The translations under genes were made by a program, and so were the position numbers. Positions 17,818 through 27,436 of a stretch of 64,000 nucleotides of DNA are shown piece after piece. Every line of letters begins with the position of its first letter. Within the stretch, counting starts at the first letter, position 1. Source of the stretch: Larkinella sp965227735 (lineage in GTDB: Bacteria; Bacteroidota; Bacteroidia; Cytophagales; Spirosomataceae); assembly GCF_965227735.1 (NCBI RefSeq), contig NZ_OZ245776.1:62001-126000 (forward strand), read 5' to 3'. The notes below the pieces were generated by a model that saw nothing but the letters and a program-made list of their open reading frames with translations, did not search any database and was not told the DNA's origin.

Positions 17818-18213
17818 ATGAAATCCATCATCGCTTCCGCTTTCCTCGCTTTAACCGTTGCCACGTCGTCATCCAGCTTTGCGGCTGATCACAAAGAAAC
17901 CGCCGGAACCCAAACCACCTACCAATCGGTCGTTTACCCGGTAATCAACACCTCGAAAATTCGGGTGAATGTCAACAAGGACAAAAATGCCAAAATCAAC
18001 GTCACGTTGAAAAATGAATCCGGCGAGATCCTGGCGTCGGAAAAATTGGGCAAAGGACACGAGTCATCGGCCATTCGCTTTGACCTGAATCAACTGCAGG
18101 ACGGTATTTATCAGGTAGAAATTTCGGACGGCAATACCAAACAGGTGAAAGAAGTGAAGTTGCAAACTTCAGCGCCAGCGGTAACTACCGAACGCCACAT
18201 CGCTATGAACTAA
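17818..18213 (+). CDS. Small secreted protein with Ig-like fold, unknown function
   Basis: The 131-residue protein has a signal peptide (1-22, SSSFA). A single beta-rich domain of about 80 residues follows (SKIRVNVNKD, INVTLKNESGE, FDLNQLQDGIYQVEISDG). The pattern resembles DUF3244 and the carbohydrate-binding or sorting-type Ig domains of Bacteroidota secreted proteins. Such small proteins are common and largely uncharacterised. The 214 bases before it contain no other gene and no clear promoter box. A strong terminator follows. Confidence 0.75.
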   Translation: MKSIIASAFLALTVATSSSSFAADHKETAGTQTTYQSVVYPVINTSKIRVNVNKDKNAKINVTLKNESGEILASEKLGKGHESSAIRFDLNQLQDGIYQVEISDGNTKQVKEVKLQTSAPAVTTERHIAMN

Positions 18214-18237
18214 AACCCGAAATCTTCGGGTAGTAAA

Positions 18238-18273
18238 ACGAAAGAAGCCGGCTGAAAAGTCGGCTTCTTTCGT
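18238..18273. terminator. Two-way terminator between convergent genes
   Basis: ACGAAAGAAGCCG and CGGCTTCTTTCGT form a 13-bp stem with a 10-base loop between the secreted protein and the SDR gene. A smaller hairpin CCCGAAATCTTCGGG precedes it (18216-18230). Confidence 0.85.
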
Positions 18274-18290
18274 TTATAAAAGTCCTTCTT

Positions 18291-19007
18291 TTATTTGCCA
18301 CCGGGCCGGGAAGGACGCACCTCGATTTTGCTGGGGAGCGTCCGGGCGGGCATCCGGATCAGGTCGGCTACGATCTGGCCAATGTCTTCGGGCTGGATTT
18401 TCCAGGCGTCTTTTTCACTCGGCTTGTGGTTGTTGAAATACGAAGCCACCGAACCGGGCATGATCGTCGTCACCTTGATGCCTTCGCTGCGCAGGTCGAG
18501 CATCAGCGCCTGGGAAAAACCGACGAGTCCGAATTTGCTGGCGTTGTAGGCCGTGCCGTTTTCGAAGAAGTTGGTACCGGCCAGGCTCGAAATCGTGATA
18601 AAATAACCCTCCGATTTTTTCAGCTCGTCCAGCGTTGCCTTGATGGAATTGAAAACGCCGGTCAGGTTGATGTCGATGGTTTCCTGCCATTGGTCGGAGG
18701 TCAATTCCTGAATCGGGGCAAAGTGCCCCACCCCCGCGTTGGCGATCACGTAATCCAGCCGACCCCACTGCTGGGTGATGGCATCGACGGCGCGTTGCTG
18801 CGACACCAGATCGCGGACGTCGGCGGCAATGCCCAGCGCAAAACCGTCTTTGATTTTGTTGAGCGAAGCGGCTGCTTCCTCGGCCGCTTCCTGCGAGCGG
18901 CTGGTGATGGCCACCCGAATGCCTTCGTTGATCAACACTTCGGCAATGCCGTATCCAATGCCTTTCGATCCGCCGGTAACGAGGGCGGTTTTGATGAGTT
19001 CTGCCAT
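18291..19007 (-). CDS. SDR family oxidoreductase
   Basis: The 238-residue classical SDR has the cofactor loop TGGSKGIG near residues 11-18, NAG near 89, a catalytic Ser in ISSLAG and YNASK near 150. I start it at 19007 (MAELIKTALVTGG); an extended frame upstream to 19103 lacks family sequence. It resembles 3-ketoacyl-ACP reductase-like and general alcohol SDRs. The substrate is unknown. It stands alone, with TACTTTTA (one base off a -7 box) about 15 bases upstream on the minus strand. Confidence 0.85.
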   Translation of the reverse strand: MAELIKTALVTGGSKGIGYGIAEVLINEGIRVAITSRSQEAAEEAAASLNKIKDGFALGIAADVRDLVSQQRAVDAITQQWGRLDYVIANAGVGHFAPIQELTSDQWQETIDINLTGVFNSIKATLDELKKSEGYFITISSLAGTNFFENGTAYNASKFGLVGFSQALMLDLRSEGIKVTTIMPGSVASYFNNHKPSEKDAWKIQPEDIGQIVADLIRMPARTLPSKIEVRPSRPGGK

Positions 19008-19356
19008 ACTGTAAAAAATAAAAGTAAGTCGTTGACGCTTCGTGAAGCTGAAGAGATAACCGCAGGTTTTACCGGAAAGTTTACAGTTGCCATCAGGAAA
19101 CATCTACAAAACAGTGTTGCTATCCGAAGAAAGAAAGTTGCTATCCGGACAGTAAGAAACATGAAAATTAAAAAAAAGGAAACTACCGATTTTTCAAGAA
19201 TAATGCATTCCAAACCACTTGTCTTGCAAGTTTTTATACTATAGATTGCTGTATAGCCAATAGATTCTATTGAAGCTTAAAATCTTCTTGAATAAGATCA
19301 ATAAATCAACCGAATAAAGCAAAAAATCCTGGTAAACATCTCATTTATAACAACAT
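19008..19356. other. Gene-free divergent gap
   Basis: This AT-rich 349-base stretch separates the SDR gene and the cyclophilin gene. GTTGCTATCCG is directly repeated near 19111 and 19137. No conserved frame or strong hairpin was seen, so it probably holds the two divergent promoters. Confidence 0.5.
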
Positions 19357-19959
19357 ATGAAACAAGCACTACGGTTTTTCCTGGTCCTTTCCTTCTTTTT
19401 TTCAGGGGCGAATGCCCAGCGCGTTCGCATCGATACGGAAGCGGGTTCTCTGGTTTTAGAGCTGTACGCCGACAAAGCGCCCGGCACGGTGGCTAATTTT
19501 CTGAGGTATGTCGACGACAAACGCTACGATGGGGCCACGTTCTACCGGGTCGTCCGAATGGATAACCAGGCTACGAGCCCTGTCAAGATCGAGGTGATCC
19601 AGGGTGGACTGGGTACCGATTCGACCCGCATGTTTCCGCCCATTGCTCAGGAAACGACCCAAAAAACCGGGCTAAAACACCTCGACGGTACCCTATCGAT
19701 GGCGCGTGGTTTACCCAACAGTGGCGCTTCGGAATTCTTCATCTGCATCAACGCCCAACCCGAACTGGATTTTGGAGGCAAGCGTAACCCCGACGGCCAG
19801 GGCTTTGCCGCGTTTGGCCGCGTGGTCGAAGGCATGGAGATCGTGCGCCGGATTCAACAGGGCGAAACCGGGCAGCCGGGCCCCACCAATGCGTACTCGA
19901 ATCCCTTGCAATTGCTCAAAAAACCCGTTCGCATCCTTCGCATCAATCGGATTCATTAA
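19357..19959 (+). CDS. Secreted cyclophilin-type peptidyl-prolyl isomerase
   Basis: The 200-residue protein carries a signal peptide (1-20, GANAQ) and a cyclophilin domain: GSLVLELYADKAPGTVANF near 30 (in part), YDGATFYRVV, GTLSMAR, ASEFFICIN and FAAFGRVVEGMEIV. These catalyse cis-trans isomerisation at proline and help fold periplasmic or outer-membrane proteins. The gene precedes a SusC/SusD pair by 85 bases on the same strand, so it may be co-transcribed and support folding of the barrel; this is inference. Confidence 0.9.
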   Translation: MKQALRFFLVLSFFFSGANAQRVRIDTEAGSLVLELYADKAPGTVANFLRYVDDKRYDGATFYRVVRMDNQATSPVKIEVIQGGLGTDSTRMFPPIAQETTQKTGLKHLDGTLSMARGLPNSGASEFFICINAQPELDFGGKRNPDGQGFAAFGRVVEGMEIVRRIQQGETGQPGPTNAYSNPLQLLKKPVRILRINRIH

Positions 19960-20044
19960 ACGGTAAAATCAATTCTTCCGCTGGATCGGTAGCCGGGAAA
20001 GCGGCCATCTCTGTTTTTTTTCCACTTTTTCAACACGTACACCT

Positions 20045-23000
20045 ATGAAAAAAACGCTACTGGCGTTCCTGCTCCTCTGTGGATGGATGTCCCATGCCCA
20101 AACCCGAGTCGTGTCAGGGAAAGTTACCTCGCCCGAAAATGAGGGCATTCCCGGGGTGAACATCTTAGTGAAAGATGCCACAACCGGTACGGTTACCAAT
20201 GCCGAAGGGACGTATCAGATTACGGTCCCGGCCAACGCAAAAACGCTCGTTTTCTCGTTCATTGGCTACAAAACCGCCGAGATGGCTCTCGACGGGCGCA
20301 GTACACTGGACGTTAAGTTAGTGGCCGATCTGGTCAATCTCAATGAGGTTGTGGTGACGGCCAATGCCATTGTTCGGGAGAAGAAAGAGCTGGGCTACGC
20401 CGTTTCGACGGTGGGCGGGGCAGAATTGGTGAAAGCCCGCGATCCCAACCTGCTGAATTCGCTGGCCGGGCGGGTGGCCGGGGTGCGCATTTCCCAACAG
20501 TCGGGGTCGGTGGGTGGCTCAACACGGGTCATGATCCGTGGCGCAAACTCCCTGTCAAGTTCCAGCGAACCGTTGTTCGTGGTCGATGGCGTACCGATTT
20601 CCAACTCGTCCTTCAACGGCTCCGAAACCGATATTGTAACGGGGGGCGTCGATGTCGGCAACCGGGCGGGTGACCTCAATCCCGACGATATTGAGTCGAT
20701 GAACGTCCTGAAGGGTGCCGCAGCGTCGGCCCTTTATGGATCCCGGGCGCGAAACGGGGTGATCGTTATTACGACCAAGCGGGGCAAAGCGGGATCGAAA
20801 AAAATGAACCTGTCGTTTAACTCGTCGTACCGGACAGACAATGTCCTGCGCGTACCCGATACACAGAACCTGTACGCCCAGGGCAACCTCGGCGTCTACA
20901 ACCCACGACAGGGCAATGGCTGGGGACCGGCCCTATCGAGCCTCACCGGGCCGGTTCAGGATTATACGGGCGCAACCGTTCAGGGTTTAAGCGCCCATCC
21001 GGACAACTGGAAGAATTTTTTCGTTACGGGCCATACCCTCATCAACAGCCTGTCGATGGATGGGGCCAGCGAGCAGGGCGACTATCGGATCGGATTTACC
21101 AACCTCCGGCAAACGGGCACCGTACCGGGCTCCGAGTTGGGCCGGAACACGTTCGCCATCAACGCCGGGCGCAAAATCACCGATAAGCTCACCTCACGGG
21201 CCTGGCTCAACTACGTCCGGACGACCAGCGATGGCCGACCGCAGCAGGGTTCCAACACGACCAATATCCTGTCCACCATCCTGACCGGAATCAACACCAC
21301 TATTGATATCAACGACCTGAAAAACAACCTCTTCGCCCCTGCAACGCAGGCCGTCCCGGCGGGTTGGACGGGCGACCTGGCGCGGGCGATCGACCTCGAC
21401 GGCATTCAGAATAACCCGTATTTCGTAACGGCATTCAACAAGTTCTCCAACTCGGTGGATCGGGTTTATGGAGGCACCAGCCTGGGTTACGAGGTAACGC
21501 CCTGGTTCAATGTAACCGGGCGCGTCGGTACGGATTTCTTCACGGAAAACCGCCGGTCGACCACCCGCCGGGGTACCCGCGGACGTCTGAACGGCCAATT
21601 CGACACCAACGAAATTTACGAGCGGGAGCTACAGAGTGACCTGATCGGGACGATAACCCGTCGATTGTCGAGCGACTGGACGTTTAAAGGGATTATCGGA
21701 CATCAATTCAATCAACGGACCATTCGGCGGTCGCGGGTGCTGTCCGACGGGCTGAACATCGACCAGCTCTACACGTTTGCCAACGCGCAATCGAACGTGG
21801 CCTCGAACTTCTACAGCCGCCGGGAGATTTTTGGGGTGTATGGGGATTTCAGTTTCGATTTCAGAAACTACCTGTTTCTGAACGTCACGGGCCGGAATGA
21901 CTGGTCCAGTACGTTACCCGTTAACAACAACTCGTACTTCTACCCGTCGGTCAGCGCGTCGTTCATTCTGACGGAAGCCTTCCCGAACCTCGGCCTGGTC
22001 AAACGCGACATCCTGAGTTACGCCAAGTTTCGGGCCAACTACGCCAATGTGGGTTCCGACGAAGATCCGTACCAACTCGCCTTCACCTACAACCCGCTCA
22101 CCCAGGCCAGCGACATTTATACGTTCAACATCCTGTATCCAATCGGGGGAGCATCGGCCTTCGGCGCCACGAATGTACTGCCCCCCACCAACCTGCGTCC
22201 GCAGCAGCAAACGTCGTACGAATTTGGTACCGAACTCAAATTCTTTGGCGGTCGCCTGGGTCTGGACCTGACCTACTACCGGAATCTGAACTACGACCAG
22301 ATTATCTCCATTGCCATTCCGCAATCAACCGGCTACTCGGCCCGGCGGCTCAACGTGGGTGAAATCTCGAATACGGGCGTTGAAGCCATGCTGACCGCGA
22401 CTCCCCTAAAAACCCGGTCGGGCTTCCGGTGGGATGCGGCTCTGAACTTTAACCGCAACCGCAACCGGGTCGAGTCGCTGGCCGATGGACTCACCGAATT
22501 TGTGACCACCTCGGGCGATGGTTTTGGCATTTTCGTCGTAGCCCGGCCCGGCGAAACCTTCAACATCCAGGGAGTAGGCTGGTTGCGCGATCCGCAGGGA
22601 AACATCGTCATCAACCCGACCACCGGCCTGCGCACCCCGGGACCTCGGAAGCTCCTGGGCAACATTTACCCCGACTGGACGATGGGGATCAACAACAGCT
22701 TTTCTTTCAAAGGAATTGATTTTAGCTTCCTGATCGACATGCGCAAAGGAGGAGTCATTAATTCGCAAACGGTCGGTATTGTACGGAGCGGTGGTCAGGC
22801 GGCCGAAACCGCCGTGAATAACCGGACCCCGTTCATCGATCCCGGGGTAATTCGCAATGCCGACGGAACCTATCGGCCCAACGACGTACCGGTGGCCAGC
22901 GTGCAGCAATACTGGAGCCAGCAAGACAATTCGGTGAGTCCCGAAACGAATACATTCGACGGTTCCTACACCAAACTGCGGGAAGTACGGATTGCCTACA

Positions 23001-23209
23001 ACCTGCCCCGGACGCTGGTGAACCGAACTCCTTTTGGCAGCATCGCCCTTGGTCTGGAAGGTCGCAACCTCTGGATTATTCACTCGAACGTCCCCCACAT
23101 TGATCCTGAAGCAAACGTGCTCGGCACCGGTCTGATTGGCGAAGGGCTGGAACGGGGTAGCATTCCCAGCAACCGAAGCATTGGCGCCAACCTCCGTTTT
23201 ACTTTTTGA
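20045..23209 (+). CDS. SusC/RagA family TonB-linked outer-membrane transporter (second locus)
   Basis: The 1054-residue protein has a signal peptide ending SHAQ, a carboxypeptidase-like domain (VSGKVTSPENEGIPGVNILVKD in part), a LNEVVVTANAI version of the SusC signature, a plug with LFVVDGVPIS and GAAASALYGSRARNGV, and a barrel ending LRFTF. The VVVTANAI form differs from the VVVVGYG of the other two SusC proteins and marks a separate subgroup. It forms a pair with the SusD-like gene 36 bases downstream. The imported substrate cannot be told; no glycoside hydrolase is linked, so it need not be a glycan. Confidence 0.92.
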   Translation: MKKTLLAFLLLCGWMSHAQTRVVSGKVTSPENEGIPGVNILVKDATTGTVTNAEGTYQITVPANAKTLVFSFIGYKTAEMALDGRSTLDVKLVADLVNLNEVVVTANAIVREKKELGYAVSTVGGAELVKARDPNLLNSLAGRVAGVRISQQSGSVGGSTRVMIRGANSLSSSSEPLFVVDGVPISNSSFNGSETDIVTGGVDVGNRAGDLNPDDIESMNVLKGAAASALYGSRARNGVIVITTKRGKAGSKKMNLSFNSSYRTDNVLRVPDTQNLYAQGNLGVYNPRQGNGWGPALSSLTGPVQDYTGATVQGLSAHPDNWKNFFVTGHTLINSLSMDGASEQGDYRIGFTNLRQTGTVPGSELGRNTFAINAGRKITDKLTSRAWLNYVRTTSDGRPQQGSNTTNILSTILTGINTTIDINDLKNNLFAPATQAVPAGWTGDLARAIDLDGIQNNPYFVTAFNKFSNSVDRVYGGTSLGYEVTPWFNVTGRVGTDFFTENRRSTTRRGTRGRLNGQFDTNEIYERELQSDLIGTITRRLSSDWTFKGIIGHQFNQRTIRRSRVLSDGLNIDQLYTFANAQSNVASNFYSRREIFGVYGDFSFDFRNYLFLNVTGRNDWSSTLPVNNNSYFYPSVSASFILTEAFPNLGLVKRDILSYAKFRANYANVGSDEDPYQLAFTYNPLTQASDIYTFNILYPIGGASAFGATNVLPPTNLRPQQQTSYEFGTELKFFGGRLGLDLTYYRNLNYDQIISIAIPQSTGYSARRLNVGEISNTGVEAMLTATPLKTRSGFRWDAALNFNRNRNRVESLADGLTEFVTTSGDGFGIFVVARPGETFNIQGVGWLRDPQGNIVINPTTGLRTPGPRKLLGNIYPDWTMGINNSFSFKGIDFSFLIDMRKGGVINSQTVGIVRSGGQAAETAVNNRTPFIDPGVIRNADGTYRPNDVPVASVQQYWSQQDNSVSPETNTFDGSYTKLREVRIAYNLPRTLVNRTPFGSIALGLEGRNLWIIHSNVPHIDPEANVLGTGLIGEGLERGSIPSNRSIGANLRFTF

Positions 23210-23245
23210 TCAACCATTCGCTCACTTCTAACGGCTTCCTTCACC

Positions 23246-24658
23246 ATGAAAAAGATCCTATATGCTGCCCTGCTGGCGCTGACGTCCACCGGCTGTTTCA
23301 GGAACAGCGACCTCAATATTGACCCCAATCGTTCGATCACCGTCGATCCGGCACTGCTTTTTTCCGGAGCAAGCACCCAGTTTTCACTCCTGCGCGTCGG
23401 CGAACTGACCTGGCCCGTAGCCCTGATGAGCCAAATGTGGGCTTCGGGTGGGCGCTGGGGATTGGCCCAGGCCCAATACGACCAGACCCGTATTCGCTCG
23501 GTTTGGGGACGCACCTACACGGATGTGCTCAAAAACCTGGAGGTAGCGATCACCATCGCCCAGAGCACCCAGCCCGTCAATACCAATGCCGTGGCGCAGT
23601 GCAAAATCATGAAAGCATTCGCCTATTCCCAGACGTCTCTGCTCTGGGGCGATATTCCGTTTACGGAAGCGGCTACCGGTACCGTCGATCTCCCCAAATT
23701 CGATAAGCAGGCCGACGTGCTGAATGGGTGCATTGCGCTGCTCGATGAAGCCACCGCCCAAATTGATCCGGCCGGCAAGGGCATTATTGCCCCGAATGAC
23801 CTGTATTATGGCGGGGATATGACCAAGTGGCGCAAGTTTGCCAACTCGCTCAAATTGCGCATTCTGTTTTCCATGGTTGATGCGGACCCCACAAAAGCAG
23901 CGGCCATCAGGCAACTGCTGGCGGCTGGTAATCTGATTTCTGCCACCACCGATGCCATGCAGTTCCAGTATTACAACCAACCCGGCCGGCAAAATCCGCG
24001 CTTTTCGTTCACGGCCATTTTCCGGGGGGGCGTTCAGTCGGACTGGTACGCTTCCAAAGTCGTTTATGATTTGCTTGCGTCCCTGAACGACCCCCGCATT
24101 CCTTATTTCTTCCAGGCAGGACCGGGTGCTTCCGCTAATGAGTTTGTAGCCCTCAACACCACCGAAGGATACACGCCCAAATCGTCGCTGGTGCACATGA
24201 ACCTGCTCAAACCCGACTTGCCTGAAGTTTCTTTTTCCTACTCCGAACAACTGCTTTTGGAAGCCGAATCCATCGCTCGTGGTTTTGCGCCGGGGGGATT
24301 CGATCTGGCGACGCAACGGATGCGGGCGGGCGTACGGGCGTCCCTGGTGTCTTTTGGCGTACCAGCCGCCCAGTCAGATGCCTATGCCAACCAACTCCCC
24401 GCGCTGACGGCCGCAAACCACCGGACGGTATTGGCCCAGCAGCAATACCTCGATTTGTTCATGAGGCCCGTTGAGGGGTGGGTACAACTTCGTCGGTCGG
24501 GGGCCTTGGGTCAGGAAATTCCGGCCATGACCACACCGGCCGGTGCTCCCGTTGCGGGGCTGGTCCGGCGGTTACTTTACCGCAGTGAGGAAATTAACTC
24601 CAATCCGAAAACACCGACGGGTTTAGCAGTAGATACTCCTCAGTGGTTTGATAAATAG
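23246..24658 (+). CDS. SusD-like nutrient-binding lipoprotein (second locus)
   Basis: The 470-residue protein has lipoprotein signal MKKILYAALLALTSTGC with acylated Cys17. The following DLNIDPNRS stretch is typical of the SusD-like group that pairs with VTAN-type SusC proteins. Helical repeats (CKIMKAFAYSQTSLLWGDIPF in part) and a C-terminal YLDLFMRPVEGWVQLRRSG region (in part) follow. It captures substrate at the cell surface for the transporter encoded just upstream. A terminator follows directly, so the pair forms one unit. Confidence 0.88.
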   Translation: MKKILYAALLALTSTGCFRNSDLNIDPNRSITVDPALLFSGASTQFSLLRVGELTWPVALMSQMWASGGRWGLAQAQYDQTRIRSVWGRTYTDVLKNLEVAITIAQSTQPVNTNAVAQCKIMKAFAYSQTSLLWGDIPFTEAATGTVDLPKFDKQADVLNGCIALLDEATAQIDPAGKGIIAPNDLYYGGDMTKWRKFANSLKLRILFSMVDADPTKAAAIRQLLAAGNLISATTDAMQFQYYNQPGRQNPRFSFTAIFRGGVQSDWYASKVVYDLLASLNDPRIPYFFQAGPGASANEFVALNTTEGYTPKSSLVHMNLLKPDLPEVSFSYSEQLLLEAESIARGFAPGGFDLATQRMRAGVRASLVSFGVPAAQSDAYANQLPALTAANHRTVLAQQQYLDLFMRPVEGWVQLRRSGALGQEIPAMTTPAGAPVAGLVRRLLYRSEEINSNPKTPTGLAVDTPQWFDK

Positions 24659-24673
24659 GAGTACAGCCTGCAC

Positions 24674-24710
24674 AAAGCGGTCCCTGCATAGAGAAGGGGC
24701 CGCTTTTTTT
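24674..24710 (+). terminator. Intrinsic terminator after the second SusC/SusD pair
   Basis: AAAGCGGTCCC and GGGGCCGCTTT pair with a G-T wobble and are followed by a T-run. It sits 16 bases after the SusD stop. Confidence 0.85.
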
Positions 24711-24757
24711 AATACCCCGGCAAGCCTGCCCGGTGAGATTCGTGGCACTTTTTGCAC

Positions 24758-24765
24758 TACCTTTG
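24758..24765 (+). promoter_or_regulatory. -7 promoter box of the cupin gene
   Basis: TACCTTTG fits TAnnTTTG and lies 28 bases before the cupin ATG. No clear -33 TTG was found at 20-21 bases upstream. Confidence 0.5.
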
Positions 24766-24793
24766 AATAGAATCCCACGAATCACTTTTCCCA

Positions 24794-25558
24794 ATGAAAC
24801 CGTTTTTGCTTTCCCTGCTGATCGTCTTCGCCACTTGCCCGGTCTTCTCCCAAACCATCCCTTCCAAAGTTTATTCCTGGGATAAAGCGCCGGTGGTTAA
24901 AAAAGACGGCGTGATCGATCGGACGATTCTGGAAGGCACCACGCGGGATTTCAACGATTTCTCCGTCCACGGCATCACGCTTCCCCCCAACCATACCCGG
25001 CAACCCGCCCTAACGCTGGACGATGAGATGCTGATCATCGTCAAAACCGGGGAACTGACGGTTTCAATCGGAAGCCGGATCAAAACCCTGGGCCCCGGCA
25101 GCGTGGTGCTGATCATGCCCGGCGATGCCCACCGGCTTGAAAACAAAAGTACTGCGCCCGTTACGTATCACCTCATGCGGTATACGTCGAAAGAAGTGCC
25201 GGATCTGGATTTAGAGCAGATGAAGGGCCAATCGTTCTGGGTCGACTGGAAGGACGTGGCCTACCAACCCAACGCCAAAGGTGGTCGGCGCAATATCTTC
25301 GACCGGGCGACGGTCATGTGTAAACGTTTCGAGATGCACGTTACAACGCTCAATGAAGGGTTGTGGAGTCATCCGCCCCACACCCACCGGGCCGCCGAAA
25401 TCCTGCTGCTGATTGAAAATACGGCCCAGGAAAGCATCGATGGCGTGATGCAATCGGCGAAAGTCGGCGATATTATTTTCTTGGAATCCAACGTTCCCCA
25501 CGGTATTCTGAACACCACCAAAGGCTCGTGTACGTATTTCGCGTTTCAGTTTGAGTAG
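24794..25558 (+). CDS. Secreted double-cupin protein
   Basis: The 254-residue protein has a signal peptide ending VFSQ and two cupin barrels. The first spans about 45-130 (GSVVLIMPGDAHRLEN). The second spans about 175-250, with metal-type HPPHTHRAAE and later VPHGILN, so it likely binds a metal through those His/Glu residues. Similar two-cupin proteins include sugar-acid isomerases and uronate-processing enzymes, but no specific reaction can be assigned. It has its own promoter box and lies after the second SusC/SusD locus, so a functional link is possible but not shown. Confidence 0.8.
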   Translation: MKPFLLSLLIVFATCPVFSQTIPSKVYSWDKAPVVKKDGVIDRTILEGTTRDFNDFSVHGITLPPNHTRQPALTLDDEMLIIVKTGELTVSIGSRIKTLGPGSVVLIMPGDAHRLENKSTAPVTYHLMRYTSKEVPDLDLEQMKGQSFWVDWKDVAYQPNAKGGRRNIFDRATVMCKRFEMHVTTLNEGLWSHPPHTHRAAEILLLIENTAQESIDGVMQSAKVGDIIFLESNVPHGILNTTKGSCTYFAFQFE

Positions 25559-25624
25559 TGATCGAATTGTCAGCCAGAATTATTCAAAACCGCTCCTCGA
25601 TTTTCATAACATGCCATTTTAATA

Positions 25625-25861
25625 TGCCCCATTGGGGCAAAACAGCGCAGCGTCGGTAGAAAAAGATGATTGGTTTTTTCCACGCGTGCCGTGAGGTACG
25701 CGACCATTTACCGAAATCCGACGGTTGCGTACCTCACGGCACGCCGTGGCGCGAAATACTCGTACTGGCTACCGACGCTGCGCTGTTGAATCCCTACGGG
25801 ATGATGGGTTGGTTGCCATTTGCTAGCGCTCCGGCGACGCTGCGCTGAATCCCTATGGGAC
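25625..25861. repeat. Nested palindromic intergenic element, copy B
   Basis: The outer arm AACAGCGCAGCGTCGGTAG (25641-25659) is mirrored by CTACCGACGCTGCGCTGTT (25769-25787). The inner arm GCGTGCCGTGAGGTACGC (25684-25701) is mirrored by GCGTACCTCACGGCACGC (25727-25744). A further right outer arm lies at 25831-25861. It fills the convergent gap between the cupin and MocR genes and shares both arms with copy A at 13735-13987. Confidence 0.82.
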
Positions 25862-25880
25862 GGATGACGCTCTTAATTGA

Positions 25881-27350
25881 TCAACCTTTTATCACCTTCC
25901 GCAAAATAGCCACACTGTGTTCCAACTCGGTTTCGGTGCTGGACGCGAAACCCAACCGGGTGCTGTTCAGCACTTTTCCGGGCGGATTGTGCGCTAATCC
26001 ATCCGAAAACATAAGCCCTTCCGTTTTGGCTTTCCGGGCCAGTTCGGCAAGATCGATTGAGGGATCGAAGGTCGCCCAAACCGCCAGACCGCCATCCGGT
26101 TTAACAAATTGCACACTACCCGCTAACTCGCTGGTTAGCAAGGAACAGAAGTAATTACACCGGTCTGCATACGTGTGGTGGGCCTTTTTCAAATGCCGTC
26201 GCATGTCGCCGTTTCGGAACAATTGACCGATTGCAAATTCCAGCATCGAGTCGCCCTGCCGATCGATGATGCGTCGCAAACGGGCCAGTTCATCGATGAC
26301 GGTTTCTGACGCGACTACGTAGCCCATCCGAAAAGCCGGGGCCACCGATTTCGACAGTGAACCGATGTAGATGACCAGGCCGTTTGGATCGGCGCTGGCG
26401 AGCGGCAGAATCGGTCGGCGGAGGTAATGGAATTCATAATCATAATCATCTTCCAGAATGACAAACCCGTGTTGCTGACTCAGTTGCAACAGCCGAAGTC
26501 GCCGGTCGGGCGGCAACGTTACCGTGGTCGGATAATGGTGGTGGGGCGTCACATACACCAGCCGAACCGGGCGACGCTCGCAAAGCTCCGCCAACGCTTC
26601 TACATCCAAACCATGTTGGTCGACGGGAACGGTCAGCAATTCGGCCCCGGCCTGCTGAAAATTCATGTTGGCCCCCGACCAGTTGGTTTCGCCCACCACC
26701 GCCGTCTGACCCGGTTTCAGCAGCAACGTACTGGCCAGGTGAATACCCATCATGCTGCCGCGCGTAATCAGGATGTTGTCGGCCGTCGTTCGCAACGCCC
26801 GGGTTTCGTTCAGGAAAACCGATAATTCTTCCCGCAGAAGCCGGTTGCCTTTCGGATCGCCATACCCAAAATGCTGCTGCGGATTTCCCCAGCGAAAATA
26901 GCTCCGGTACGCACGGGCCAGTTCCTCCATCGGGGCCAGCCGGATGTCCGGAAAACCGTCGTCCAGCCGCAGGCCGTCTCCCATCAGGAGCAACGGACGG
27001 ACCAGGTGCGGCCTGGACTCGAACTGAAAACCGGGTTTGCGATTAATTCGTTGCTCATCGACCTCATCGACAAGGGATTGTGGCCGGACCAACGGCAACG
27101 GATCCGCCACAAATGTACCGCTACCCGCCCGCGATTCGAGCCAGCCTTCTGCCAGCAATTCGTCATAAGCGGCAATGATCGTTTTGCGATGGAGCTGAAG
27201 CAGTTCGGCCAACTGCCGCGTTCCCGGCAACTTCTGGCCGGTTTTTAAAACGCCGTCACCGATCAGCCGCCGGAGTTGTTCGGCCAGTTGCAGGTAGACC
27301 GAGGCTTCGGCAGATTTATCGACCGTGATCAGGGTTTTGAAAGGCAGCAT
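25881..27350 (-). CDS. MocR/PdxR-type GntR regulator with aminotransferase domain
   Basis: This 489-residue regulator has an N-terminal GntR winged helix (about 15-85; LPGTRQLAELLQLHRKTI in part) fused to a fold-type I aminotransferase domain (about 130-480). The PLP lysine lies in SLSKSVAPAFRMGY and the NWSGAN and DDYDYEF motifs are present. Members sense pyridoxal phosphate or amino acids, and many control vitamin B6 genes. It is divergent from a PNPOx-like flavoprotein gene, a common pairing, with palindromes in between. B6 sensing is a reasonable inference, but no pdxST genes are nearby. Confidence 0.9.
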   Translation of the reverse strand: MLPFKTLITVDKSAEASVYLQLAEQLRRLIGDGVLKTGQKLPGTRQLAELLQLHRKTIIAAYDELLAEGWLESRAGSGTFVADPLPLVRPQSLVDEVDEQRINRKPGFQFESRPHLVRPLLLMGDGLRLDDGFPDIRLAPMEELARAYRSYFRWGNPQQHFGYGDPKGNRLLREELSVFLNETRALRTTADNILITRGSMMGIHLASTLLLKPGQTAVVGETNWSGANMNFQQAGAELLTVPVDQHGLDVEALAELCERRPVRLVYVTPHHHYPTTVTLPPDRRLRLLQLSQQHGFVILEDDYDYEFHYLRRPILPLASADPNGLVIYIGSLSKSVAPAFRMGYVVASETVIDELARLRRIIDRQGDSMLEFAIGQLFRNGDMRRHLKKAHHTYADRCNYFCSLLTSELAGSVQFVKPDGGLAVWATFDPSIDLAELARKAKTEGLMFSDGLAHNPPGKVLNSTRLGFASSTETELEHSVAILRKVIKG

Positions 27351-27373
27351 ACCGGACTACTTATTTTTGAAAA

Positions 27374-27414
27374 ACCGGATGATATAGGTAATCCGGTAAA
27401 GGTACAAATTTGTA
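27374..27414. promoter_or_regulatory. Candidate MocR operator region
   Basis: Two symmetric sites lie in the divergent gap: ACCGGAT/ATCCGGT (27374-27380 and 27391-27397) and the perfect palindrome TACAAATTTGTA (27403-27414). On the minus strand the palindrome abuts TACCTTTA, one base off a -7 box for the regulator gene. Confidence 0.45.
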
Positions 27415-27436
27415 GGACAACTCACAATTTTAAATC

